NCBI GenBank assembly: GCA_019358945.1
Contig: JAHHIE010000010.1
Location: 61,336 to 125,335, forward strand
Direction: 5' to 3'
DNA: 64,000 bases
Source: Stenomitos rutilans HA7619-LM2
GTDB lineage: Bacteria > Cyanobacteriota > Cyanobacteriia > Leptolyngbyales > Leptolyngbyaceae
Below, one piece after another: positions 26,829-36,000 of this stretch (position 1 is the first letter of the stretch; each line of letters opens with the position of its first letter). Below the pieces are notes generated by a model, which worked only from the letters and a program-made list of their open reading frames with translations, was not told the DNA's origin and made no database searches. The position numbers and the translations under genes are program-made.

Positions 26829-27293
26829 ATGACCACCGCAGCGTTTCACTTGAATGCACCTGATTTGGCAGCCGAAGACTACATCGTTTTGGGTTTGGCA
26901 ACGTGTTTTGCTAAAGACGAAGGCGAAGTGCATGAGGTTGCGGTTGTGGAACCGATTCCCTCAGCGGCGTTAGAAGCGATCGTGAAAGGCATTCCAACGT
27001 CTTATCAAACCGCGATCGCCACCACACTGGGCGCTGTGTTTACGGGTGACACGCCTCAACTACCAACAGAGTTTCCAACGAGCGCACAATTCTGCGATGA
27101 ATTTGTGGATCGGGCGATCGCGGCTGCCCGTACCTACAAAGTGCGTCCGGTGGCACAGGGGCATATTCCCCTCGGCTCCAGCCGGAGCGATTTTGCCTAT
27201 TCGGTTGAGCGCAAGCGCGTCCTCAATTCGCAACGCCTTGTCCGCACTGAAGACAATGTGAAGCAGCACGAATATACACATAAGGTGCTTTAG
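26829..27293 (+). CDS. hypothetical cyanobacterial protein
   Basis: A 154-residue protein from the ATG at 26829 (MTTAAFHLNAPDLAAEDY); the in-frame ATG four codons earlier is less likely. It is soluble, with acidic N-terminal text (DYIVLGLATCFAKDEGEVHE), a central helical part and a basic end (YSVERKRVLNSQRLVRTEDN). No catalytic motif is recognised. It lies 72 bp before a GST gene on the same strand, so co-transcription is possible. Confidence 0.55.
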   Translation: MTTAAFHLNAPDLAAEDYIVLGLATCFAKDEGEVHEVAVVEPIPSAALEAIVKGIPTSYQTAIATTLGAVFTGDTPQLPTEFPTSAQFCDEFVDRAIAAARTYKVRPVAQGHIPLGSSRSDFAYSVERKRVLNSQRLVRTEDNVKQHEYTHKVL

Positions 27294-27365
27294 TCGTTGT
27301 TGGTTTGCTAGGTGTGGAGGTATTAGACGGGCTACAAGACAGTTGAGTTGATAGCAAAGGATCTT

Positions 27366-27923
27366 ATGCTCAAGCTTTATGGTGGTAAGTTTAGTCGAGC
27401 CTCGATCGTGCAGTGGTGTCTAGAAGAATTGCAGGTGCCCTACGAGTTTGTGTTGCTGGATATGCAGGCGGGCGAACATTTGGAATCTGATTACACCGCC
27501 ATTAATCCGATTGGCAAAGTGCCCGCGATCATAGATGACGACTTCAAACTTTGGGAGTCAGGTGCCATCCTGCTTTATTTGGCTGAGCGGTATGGTCATG
27601 CTGACACGGTCAAGCTACGGGCTGAGATCGCTCAGTGGGTGTTGTATGCTAATGCGACCTTGGGGCCAGAGCTGTTGAACGAAGCTACGCGCGATCGTGA
27701 AATGTCTCGTCTACTTAAACCGATCGACCAGATTTTGACGCTGAAGCCTTACCTGCTGGGTGATCAGTTCAGCACGGCTGATGTGGCGATCGGCTCAACC
27801 CTTGGCTTTTTTCAAATACGGTACAAAATGGACTTTACGGCCTATCCGGCTGTAGTGGACTACATTAAACGGTTAGGCAGCAGATCGGCCTTTCAGAAGA
27901 CGATGGGTAGCAGAGGCGTTTAG
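27366..27923 (+). CDS. glutathione S-transferase family protein
   Basis: A 185-residue protein with the two-domain GST layout. The thioredoxin-like N-domain reads MLKLYGGKFSRASIVQWCLE, with Ser in the position of the catalytic Ser/Tyr loop, and INPIGKVPAIIDDDFKLWES, the cis-Pro and glutathione-binding motif, then AILLYLAERYG. The helical C-domain carries LLGDQFSTADVAIG, the N-capping motif of GSTs. An ATG at 27348 would add six residues. Substrates are not readable; roles in oxidative stress or detoxification are usual. Confidence 0.88.
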   Translation: MLKLYGGKFSRASIVQWCLEELQVPYEFVLLDMQAGEHLESDYTAINPIGKVPAIIDDDFKLWESGAILLYLAERYGHADTVKLRAEIAQWVLYANATLGPELLNEATRDREMSRLLKPIDQILTLKPYLLGDQFSTADVAIGSTLGFFQIRYKMDFTAYPAVVDYIKRLGSRSAFQKTMGSRGV

Positions 27924-27953
27924 CCCAAGCATCGACTTAATCTGCTTCAGTAC

Positions 27954-28463
27954 CTAGTTTTCACTTTTTTTACTTGCTTTGGGTTCCGTATCTTCAGTGC
28001 CGAGAGCACGATCGAGTACAGCACGGGCCTCTTCTGCCTGCTTTCTTGCCTCTTTAAAGCGGAGGTTTGCCTGTGCATAGGTTTTGAGCACTTTGAACCC
28101 ATCTTTGAGCGCGGTAATTTCCTCCTCGCTCACGGGATCATCGCTAAAGAGCATATCAAGCTGAGCGTGTACCTGAAGGGCTTCTGACCGGGAGTCTTGC
28201 AGCTTCAGCTTGAGCGTGGCTAGGTGGCTCAGTATTTGCACGGCCTGAGTGACGGCATCTTCTTCGGGGTTGGGGTTAAAGGCAGGTTCTTTCACTTCAA
28301 TAAACTGTTGGGGAGCAAAACCGTCAGATAACTCAGTGGGAAGTTCACCCGCGTCCATCAGCTCGATTAGTTGATCCATCGCTTTTTCGCGGGCTTTGAC
28401 CGAATCTTTACCAGAAACGGTCAAAATCACTTCTGGGCTTTGAGCGAGCGTGTATTGAACCAT
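27954..28463 (-). CDS. hypothetical protein with helical, possibly coiled-coil C-terminus
   Basis: A 169-residue soluble protein. The N-terminal 55 residues are mixed alpha/beta (MVQYTLAQSPEVILTVSGKD) and include REKAMDQLIELMDAGELPTE. The rest is strongly helical and charged (LATLKLKLQDSRSEALQVHA, NLRFKEARKQAEEARAVLDR) and probably forms a coiled coil, ending in a Lys/Ser tail. It is convergent with the GST gene. I do not recognise a function. Confidence 0.6.
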   Translation of the reverse strand: MVQYTLAQSPEVILTVSGKDSVKAREKAMDQLIELMDAGELPTELSDGFAPQQFIEVKEPAFNPNPEEDAVTQAVQILSHLATLKLKLQDSRSEALQVHAQLDMLFSDDPVSEEEITALKDGFKVLKTYAQANLRFKEARKQAEEARAVLDRALGTEDTEPKASKKSEN

Positions 28464-28555
28464 AGGGGCAACAATAAAACATTTGTACTATAAAATCTTA
28501 CAGCATTACGTCTGCATAAACAAAAACTGGAGCCGACGATCGAGCAAAACCAGCA

Positions 28556-28687
28556 TTACTCCAGGTCTCCCGCGCTTATCCTACTCCACATTGCTTCTGC
28601 TAACACACTGTTTTCTTTCAACCCGTAGATGGCTGCAACACTAGAAGCAACTTCTGATTCTGCATCCTTTGATACTCGCAACTTCAT
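28556..28687 (-). CDS. very small antitoxin-like open frame
   Basis: A 43-codon frame reading MKLRVSKDAESEVASSVAAI then a Gly-Leu-Lys helix and SAGDLE-stop. Its stop and the next ATG overlap as TAATG, and the following 16-codon frame (MLVLLDRRLQFLF) begins like a PIN toxin but stops at 28506. This resembles the remains of a toxin-antitoxin pair whose toxin was lost. It is short, has no clear ribosome site and may be chance. Confidence 0.3.
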   Translation of the reverse strand: MKLRVSKDAESEVASSVAAIYGLKENSVLAEAMWSRISAGDLE

Positions 28688-28842
28688 CGTAATGTTTCGG
28701 CATCTACCTAGAGCTGTATAAAAACGCTATAAACTTCATCGTTTTCGATCAGTACAGCGCTTTTCCTTACCAAGAATTTACTGAAAATCCCTCCTGGTGG
28801 GCACTAAGCTAAGTGTATAAGTTCGTAACAGGTGCACTCACT

Positions 28843-29118
28843 TCAGGGTTGTTCTGGAAGCGCTATAGACGTGCCTCTTTGGTGACGATCGGTTTGGTAG
28901 CCATCGGTTTGGTAGCCATCGATCGCCGCATCTACACCTGGCTTTATAAACGTTGGCAGATTGTTCCCGTCCTGTCTTTGTTCTGATCGGGGTGCAGCAG
29001 ACTTTAAACCAGCTTGCTCGGCGGACTTGAACGCTGGAGCAATTTTAGCTTTTGAAAGCTCAGCCATCGGGATATGCCCAGGTTGGTTGAGTTTACTGAT
29101 TGTCATGGCGCGATGCAA
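28843..29118 (-). CDS. doubtful small open frame opposite the invertase start
   Basis: A 91-codon frame beginning [20 protein letters not shown]. It is soluble, basic in the middle, and contains a [11 protein letters not shown] duplication encoded by tandem GGTTTGGTAGCCATC units at 28889-28920. It overlaps the 5' end of the invertase frame on the other strand. No family is recognised and the overlap makes it doubtful. Confidence 0.3.
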   Translation of the reverse strand: MHRAMTISKLNQPGHIPMAELSKAKIAPAFKSAEQAGLKSAAPRSEQRQDGNNLPTFIKPGVDAAIDGYQTDGYQTDRHQRGTSIALPEQP

Positions 29119-30567
29119 ACCAAATCATTGGATCTAACGAGGAGCATGAAGCAAGCAATGCAAGGACAAAGCAATCTCGTCAAAGAAGCCTGGGAATTGC
29201 TGGAAGATGCGATCGTTTACTACCGGGGGCGTCCTGTCGGTACGGTGGCAGCACGAGATCCCTATGTCGAATCACTGAATTACGACCAGTGCTTTGTGCG
29301 AGACTTTGTGTCGGCAGCACTGTTGTTTTTAATTAAAGGCAAACCTGAAATTGTTCGTAATTTTTTAATTGAAACCCTGGCGCTCCAAAGTAGCGATAAG
29401 CAGATGGACTGCTTTAATGCGGGTCAAGGGTTGATGCCTGCTAGCTTCAAGGTGGAATCGTGGGATGGGCATCAGTACTTGACGGCAGACTTTGGGGAAC
29501 ACGCGATCGGCAGAGTCACTCCGGTTGATTCGTGCCTCTGGTGGCTGTTGCTGCTGCGGGCGTATGTCAAGTCCACAGGTGATATCACCCTGGCACACGA
29601 ACCAGAATTTCAGCACGGCATTATTTTAATTTTGAAGCTGTGTCTTGCCGATCGCTTTGACATGTATCCCACCATGCTCGTGCCCGATGGCGCGTTTATG
29701 ATCGATCGTCGTATGGGCGTATACGGGCATCCCCTCGAAATTCAAGCGCTGTTCTACGCCGCACTCCGAGCGGCCCAGGAACTACTCGCACCAGGTCGGC
29801 GTGGCGATGTGTATATTCAAGTGGTCAACCAGCGGTTAAGCATCCTGAACTATCACATTCGAGAATACTACTGGCTAGATTTGAGTCGCCTCAACGCGAT
29901 TTACCGCTATCGAGGTGAGGAATTTGGTGAAACAGCCGTCAATAAATTCAACATCTATCCCGATTCCATTCCGTATTGGTTGACCGAATGGATGCCCGAA
30001 AAAGGCGGCTACCTGGCAGGCAACTTAGGGCCAGCGCAGATGGATTTCCGCTTTTTCTCGCTGGGAAATCTGCTTGCGATCACGTCCTCTCTAGCAAGCG
30101 AGCACGAAGCGCAGTCGATCGTAGATTTAATTGAACAGCGCTGGCAAGATCTCGTCGGCTATATGCCCATGAAGATTTGCTTTCCAGCCGTGGAAGACCT
30201 GGAGTGGAAGATTCTCACGGGCTGCGACCCCAAGAACGTTCCCTGGTCGTACCACAATGGCGGCAACTGGCCTGTTTTGCTCTGGAGTCTGGCAGCAGTG
30301 GCGCAAAAGACAGGCAGACCAGAGCTTGGCTGGCGTGCAGTCGAAATGGCAGAGCGGCGATTGACCGAGGATGAGTGGCCCGAATACTATGACGGGCGAA
30401 ACGGCAGGCTCGTTGGTAAAGCCTCACGCAAGTACCAAACCTGGACGATTTCCGGTTATCTCCTTGCCAGAGAGTTCCTCGAAAACCCAGAGCATCTCAA
30501 GCTGATTAGCTTCGACGAAGACCTGGAAATGCTGGCACTGATGGGTAAAGTACGCGAACTACGGTAG
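29113..30567 (+). CDS. alkaline/neutral invertase, GH100
   Basis: A roughly 484-residue enzyme hydrolysing sucrose to glucose and fructose in the cytosol. Typical GH100 text: [43 protein letters not shown], then [20 protein letters not shown] with the catalytic Asp region, and [17 protein letters not shown] near the C-terminus. The exact start is uncertain: in-frame ATGs lie at 29074, 29113, 29146 and 29158, and a GAGGAG sits just before 29146. Residues before AWELLE are not conserved. In cyanobacteria this enzyme adjusts sucrose pools for osmotic balance and carbon flow; the glycogen genes glgX-glgB lie 13 kb away. Confidence 0.93.
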   Translation: MQTKSLDLTRSMKQAMQGQSNLVKEAWELLEDAIVYYRGRPVGTVAARDPYVESLNYDQCFVRDFVSAALLFLIKGKPEIVRNFLIETLALQSSDKQMDCFNAGQGLMPASFKVESWDGHQYLTADFGEHAIGRVTPVDSCLWWLLLLRAYVKSTGDITLAHEPEFQHGIILILKLCLADRFDMYPTMLVPDGAFMIDRRMGVYGHPLEIQALFYAALRAAQELLAPGRRGDVYIQVVNQRLSILNYHIREYYWLDLSRLNAIYRYRGEEFGETAVNKFNIYPDSIPYWLTEWMPEKGGYLAGNLGPAQMDFRFFSLGNLLAITSSLASEHEAQSIVDLIEQRWQDLVGYMPMKICFPAVEDLEWKILTGCDPKNVPWSYHNGGNWPVLLWSLAAVAQKTGRPELGWRAVEMAERRLTEDEWPEYYDGRNGRLVGKASRKYQTWTISGYLLAREFLENPEHLKLISFDEDLEMLALMGKVRELR

Positions 30568-30571
30568 AAAA

Positions 30572-30656
30572 CGGAGAGGGGGGGATTCGAACCCCCGTCG
30601 GCTTGCACCGAACCTGATTTCGAGTCAGGCGCATTCGACCACTCTGCCACCTCTCC
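30572..30656 (-). tRNA. tRNA-Ser (anticodon CGA)
   Basis: The minus strand folds as a complete 85-base tRNA. Acceptor GGAGAGG pairs with CCTCTCC, discriminator is G, the anticodon arm CTGACTCGAAATCAG presents CGA, a long variable arm follows as in serine tRNAs, and the T arm is GGGGGTTCGAATCCCCC. CCA is not encoded. It reads UCG codons. Confidence 0.96.
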
Positions 30657-30745
30657 AGGACTTACGAGTTGTGAGTTGTGAGTGATGAGTTTTAAGTTGA
30701 ACAGCCTGCCAACTCAAAGCTCAAAACTTTGCACTCAAAACTATT
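30657..30745. repeat. GAGTTGTGAGTTGTGAG / AACTCAAAGCTCAAAAC short repeats
   Basis: Between tRNA-Ser and comEC the spacer consists of GAGTTGTGAGTTGTGAGTGA and its complement-type AACTCAAAGCTCAAAACTTT, which could pair into a hairpin acting as a bidirectional terminator. The same word family recurs at 33047-33062 and inside the GT39-like gene. Confidence 0.55.
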
Positions 30746-32989
30746 CTACAGGGCAGATGGGGCGTTTTCCTGCGATTCCAAACTTGTCTTGAAACCACTG
30801 TCAGGATTCCACTGAAGCGCACCATCTCGCTCGATCGCATAAACCTGAGTGCCTCGCTGGCGAAGTTGGGCTTCGGTTTGAGGGTGAATTTGGCTGGTGG
30901 CGATCGCCACGTTTGGGTGCAGCGCCTCCAAGATCGTTGCTTCTAGCCGCTTGCCAGACCACCAGAGGACGTGTGCTTCTGGCAGGCCGTGGGTCTTCAG
31001 AAGTGTACCTTGCTGCTCTGATGGGAGGTTTCCCAGCCAAATCCAGGTTTGCGTCGGCAGACGGAGTTCTGCAATGAGCGGCTCTGTGCTGTGGAGCTTG
31101 AATTGGCTGGAGCCAATGGAAGCCGTTTGCCCGCTTTCTAAAAGCGTTGGTTTTACAGTCATCGAGACTCCCTGCATCGCGTCCTCGTTCACAGCGTATA
31201 AACGCTTGATGGCTAAACGCTCGGCAATTTTGCCCCAGCCGCTGGGCTTTCGGAGTGATTGGTCGGCTGCGATCGCCCACGTGATCTCATTCACACCCGT
31301 TTTTTGGAGAAACGGTAGCACTGCAAAACCAGCGGTAGACACGTCCCCAGTGTTGATGAGTGTTGTGCGTCCTGCCTCTTGAATGACCATGATCGGCTGT
31401 CCTGCTGCCAGTAGGGTGACGCGAAACAGCGCTGCCTTAGCCTGCCATGCAGGAATGACAACCAGCCCGATCGCCATTAGTAAAGCCACCCACCACCGCT
31501 TGCGCCACCAAGGTTGTAGCCAGGTAAGGCCAAGCAGGCTGTACAGAGCGATCATGATGAATACTGAAATCGTACCCACCGCATAGGCATTGCCGGGTAA
31601 GCGGCTAAAGCCATCGACCACCAGCATGAGGGCTTGGGTAGGGTATTTTAGGAGCCACGCGATCGCGCTTCCGGCAGGCGACCAGACCAAAGCGGCGAGG
31701 GCACTTGCCATACCACCAATGCTGAGAATTGAGATGAGCGGGGTGGTGATCAGGTTGACTACCACGCTGTAGGGAGACAGCACACCAAACGCTTGAAGCT
31801 GTAGCGGCAGCGTCCACAGGTAAGCGGCGATCGGCACGGCAAAGAGGGGCGCGATCGCGCTGGGCATCCAGTCCAGTTGTTTCGTTAGGGGTGGCACCGT
31901 GACCATCAGACCCATTGTGGCTAGAAAGCTCAACTGAAAGCCCAGATTCCAGATCCACAGCGGGTTAAACAGCAGCAAGAGTACCCCAGTGACCAGCAAC
32001 CCTCCTAACGGCTTGACTTTACGCACCATGACTAAAGCCACAAGACCACCAAACCCCATGAGTGCAGCCCGCAAAACGGCAGGTTGAACGCCTGTCAGTC
32101 CTACAAAGACGAAGAGCGATACGATTCCCGCTAAAAACTGTACTTTGGCAGAGAAGCGGCGTGTGAGAGATAGCACAACGCCCAGAATGAGCGATGACTG
32201 AAATCCAGAGGCTGCGAGTGCATGAGCCAACCCCGCACGGGCAAACTGGTCTTTCAGATCAAACGGCAAGTCAACCCCACGGCTGCCTAAAACCATTGAA
32301 CTGACCAACGCTCCTGCTGGGCTACCCAGCCAACGGATTTGCGATCGCACCACTGCTTGCCTGATCTGCCACCAACCCCAGCGCGATCGAGCGTCCACGA
32401 CTTCCACTGTCTGGCCCTTCATGCCAGCAAAGCAGCCTTCTTGCCGGAGGTATGCTTGAAAGTCAAAGCCACCGGGATTCGTAGCTGGCTGCGGCAGATA
32501 TAGACCACCCATCACCTTGACGAGTTGCCCAGGATAAAGCCCCGTCGCTTGAAGCAAGGGCACCGTGACGTAAAGCGTGCCCGTGGGTGCCTTCTCATCC
32601 ACATATTGCACCTCGCCACTGGCAGACTCAACGTGCCTCACCGTCAACCAAAACTGCGCCTTTTGGCTGCGGGTTAGCTGCGGCACGCTGTCCATCTCAC
32701 CCGTAACCAACCACTCCTGCTTTGGTACCTCGGCAGGCGGAATCAAGTGGCTGACTTCCGTAGCGGCTGGTTGCGGCATTCTAAGCTGGAAGTAGAAAGT
32801 GGCAAACAATCCCAATATGCCAGCCAGTAGCCATACCCAGCGCTTTGGGGCCGCTCGCCAAACGCGCTTGACGCTGAGAGAAAGCCCAACGCCTAGCACC
32901 AAAACGGCATAACCGCCCCAAGCAAATTTGGTCAGAAAAAGCCCCAGAACGTATCCCAAGCAGAGGATGATGGTACCTGTAGCGGTCAT
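30746..32989 (-). CDS. comEC: ComEC/Rec2 competence DNA channel protein
   Basis: A 747-residue membrane protein, starting MTATGTIILCLGYVLG (an ATG at 33010 would add seven residues). Order: two N-terminal helices, an OB-like periplasmic domain (LYVTVPLLQATGLYPGQLVK, NPGGFDFQAYLRQEG), the competence core with LAHALAASGFQSSLILGVVL and LTGVQPAVLRAALMG, then a C-terminal beta-lactamase-like domain. In that last domain the usual HxHxDH nuclease motif is absent: the expected site reads WAIAADQSLRKPSGW, so metal-dependent cleavage is unlikely. ComEC moves single-stranded DNA into the cytoplasm during natural transformation; the first part of the family pattern is complete. Confidence 0.88.
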   Translation of the reverse strand: MTATGTIILCLGYVLGLFLTKFAWGGYAVLVLGVGLSLSVKRVWRAAPKRWVWLLAGILGLFATFYFQLRMPQPAATEVSHLIPPAEVPKQEWLVTGEMDSVPQLTRSQKAQFWLTVRHVESASGEVQYVDEKAPTGTLYVTVPLLQATGLYPGQLVKVMGGLYLPQPATNPGGFDFQAYLRQEGCFAGMKGQTVEVVDARSRWGWWQIRQAVVRSQIRWLGSPAGALVSSMVLGSRGVDLPFDLKDQFARAGLAHALAASGFQSSLILGVVLSLTRRFSAKVQFLAGIVSLFVFVGLTGVQPAVLRAALMGFGGLVALVMVRKVKPLGGLLVTGVLLLLFNPLWIWNLGFQLSFLATMGLMVTVPPLTKQLDWMPSAIAPLFAVPIAAYLWTLPLQLQAFGVLSPYSVVVNLITTPLISILSIGGMASALAALVWSPAGSAIAWLLKYPTQALMLVVDGFSRLPGNAYAVGTISVFIMIALYSLLGLTWLQPWWRKRWWVALLMAIGLVVIPAWQAKAALFRVTLLAAGQPIMVIQEAGRTTLINTGDVSTAGFAVLPFLQKTGVNEITWAIAADQSLRKPSGWGKIAERLAIKRLYAVNEDAMQGVSMTVKPTLLESGQTASIGSSQFKLHSTEPLIAELRLPTQTWIWLGNLPSEQQGTLLKTHGLPEAHVLWWSGKRLEATILEALHPNVAIATSQIHPQTEAQLRQRGTQVYAIERDGALQWNPDSGFKTSLESQENAPSAL

Positions 32990-33094
32990 GAAGCACCCCG
33001 ATCGCAGCACAAACTACACTAAGAGTGCCCAACCGAAGGGACGAGTTTTGAGTTTTGAGTTGATTTAACGGTTAGCAGCCAGCTAAGTAGCTAG

Positions 33095-36000
33095 TTACGT
33101 TGCGTCACTAATGAGAGCGGCGATCACAGTCATTAAGGTGACTGGCTCGATCGGTTTAGTAAGGTGTTGCTGAAAACCTACCGCGATCGCCTGCTGCTGA
33201 TTGATCGCTCCAGCATAAGCAGTCAGGGCGATCGCGGGAATTTGCCCACCTTGTTCGGGTGCTAATGCTCTCACTTGTTGCAACAACATATAGCCGTCCA
33301 TGTCTGGCATACCGATGTCACTCAGGAGGATATGCGGCTTGACTTGCGGCAACAGCAGTAGCGCTTTGCGGGCCGAAGCGACGGCTGTCACCTGTGCCCC
33401 TTGCTGTTCTAGGAGAAACGCTATGAGTTCCCGCGCATCGGTGTCATCATCAACGAGCAGAATTTTGATGCCATTGAGGTCGAGAGACAACTCAGGCGAT
33501 CGCTCATCCTGGGTCACGTTTGATGGCATGGGCAGCAGCGGTATTTGGACGACAAACGTTGTACCTTGACCTTCTCCAGGGCTTTTGACTCGCACCGTCC
33601 CTCCATGCAGTTCCACGATTTGGCGCACGATCGCCAACCCCAAGCCCAGTCCGCCAAACTTTCTCGTTGTTGCTGCGTCCGCTTGACGGAAGTATTCAAA
33701 GACGTAAGGCAAAAAGTTGGGTGCAATGCCTTGCCCGGTATCGTTCACCGTAATCTGGGCGGATGAGTCTAGCCGTTCCAGTCGGATGCTCACTTGTCCT
33801 CCTGTTGGTGTGAATTTCACCGCATTAGAAAGGAGATTCCAAAGCACCTGCTGCAACCGAGTGGCATCGCCTGAGACCAGTCCGACATCCGGTGCAAGGC
33901 TGGCTTCGACCTGAATTGACTTCGCTTCTGCTGCTAGTCCTACCGTTTCCATTGCGGCTCGAATGACAGAGGCAAGATTGACCGGAGCCGCCGTGAGGCT
34001 GAGTTTACCTTGCAGAATGCGTGACACATCCAGGAGATCTTCAATCAGTTGTGATTGCAGTCTGGCATTGCGCTCGATCGTAGCTAAGGCTTGAGCAGTC
34101 TTTATTTCATCGAGCTTGCCGCTCTGAAGCAACTGAGACCAACCCAAAATTGGATTGAGAGGCGATCGCAGTTCATGCGACAACACAGCTAAAAACTCAT
34201 CTTTGACGCGATTCGCGCGATCGGCTTCAGCGCGTGCGGCTTGTTCACGGGTCAGCAGTTGTTCCCGTTCAGCGACGGTCTGCCGCTGCTCAATCAGGTC
34301 TGCCGCCTGACGGGCGAGTAGATCGAGAAACCGCAACTCGCGATCGCTGGGTCGGTGGTGCTTACGCCAATGGGTTGAAACCATCCCGATCGGGTTGCCC
34401 GACCGCGTGATCAACGGAGTAGATTGCGCGGAGAAGTAGCCAGACTTTAAATGCAGGCGCAGTGACCCATCAGGGTCTTCACTCTCTGGCACATCAAAGT
34501 CAACGAAGGTGCGATCGCCATGTTTGAGAGCGAGGCCGCAGGGGGTGAGAGAGCTTGCATTCACGCGGTAGAAATGCTCGGTCATCGTTGTCTCAAAGCC
34601 CTGAGTGGCTAGTAGTACTAAATCCTGCGTCGCCTCGTCGAAGATTTGCACCATTCCAGCATCTGCCCGTGTGATCGCGATCGCAGTAGACATGATCGCT
34701 TGATAGAGCGTTTGAATGTCGCTTTCAGTCACGAGCCGCGCACCCAGTTCACGGAGCCGCTGCGTATCTCGTAAGTCTGCTGCGATCACGGCTTCGGCAC
34801 GGGCGCGATCGACCGTTGCCCACGTGCGCTCGGCGACCTCTTCCGCCAAGGACACCTCTTCCGGTGTCCACACACGCGGTTTAGATGTGTGGATAGCAAG
34901 CCCCGCTACAAACTCGCCGTCCTTCAACAGCGGGATGCCAGTGTAGGCACCAATCTGGAGCGCAGCGTAGGCTGCTTTCTGCTCTGGGGACAGATTTGGA
35001 TCGGCTGCCACATCAGATACAGAGACAGCACACCCGTTGCGGTACGCTGCCAGCAGATCGAAACCGAACGCAGCAACGGGGTAACTGCCAGAGATCGTCT
35101 TAGCTCCATTCACGTAATCGCGCTCAACGACATAATGATCGCTACGAACCTCGAAATAGGCTACGCGGTTTGCACCCAGATATTCGCCCAACACTCGGCT
35201 TGCGGTCGCTTGCACCTCGATCGGGTCGGCCAGCGGGCGGATTGCGTCGGTGAGGGAGACGCGGAAAGCATCGAGTGCAGCAGCGCGGCGCGAACTTTCT
35301 TCTGCTCGTTTGCGCGCAGTGATGTCATTGAACACAATGGCAACATGGCGGCTAGCGACATCGCTGATCCGTGAGGCACGCACCTCAAACCAACGGTTCA
35401 TTGGTTCGGACTTGTTTTCAAAGTGTGTGGCTTGTCCCGTCAGTGCCACCTGACCATAGACTTCAAACCAGAATGCTTCCAGGCCAGGCACTAGCTCACG
35501 CGCCGTCTTGCCTAATGCATCTTGGGGTAAATCGGTGAGCCGGAAGAACGCCGGATTTACCTGCACGAAACGATAATCAACTGGCTTTTCTTCACCATTG
35601 AACAGTACTTCAACGATGCAGAAGCCTTCGTCGATCGACTCAAACAGGGTACGGTATTTTGCTTCTGACTCGCGCAGGGTCGCTTCTGACTCGCGCCGCA
35701 GGTGTGCCAGCTTGAGCGTGGCTTCCACTCGTGCCAACAACTCTCGTGCCGAGAAAGGCTTAGTCAAGTAATCATCGGCTCCAGCCGTGAGTCCTTCAAT
35801 CCGGGCTTCTTCGCCTGCACGCGCTGATAGCAAGATGATGGGTATGTTTTGTGTTGCCGGATTAGAGCGCAGCGATTGCAATAATTCAAAGCCATCCATC
35901 TCTGGCATCATCACATCGGTTAACACCAGATCGGGCGGATGGGTTTGGATCGCGGTCAAGGCTGCAACGCCATTGGCGACGGCTTCAACTTCAAAGCGCG

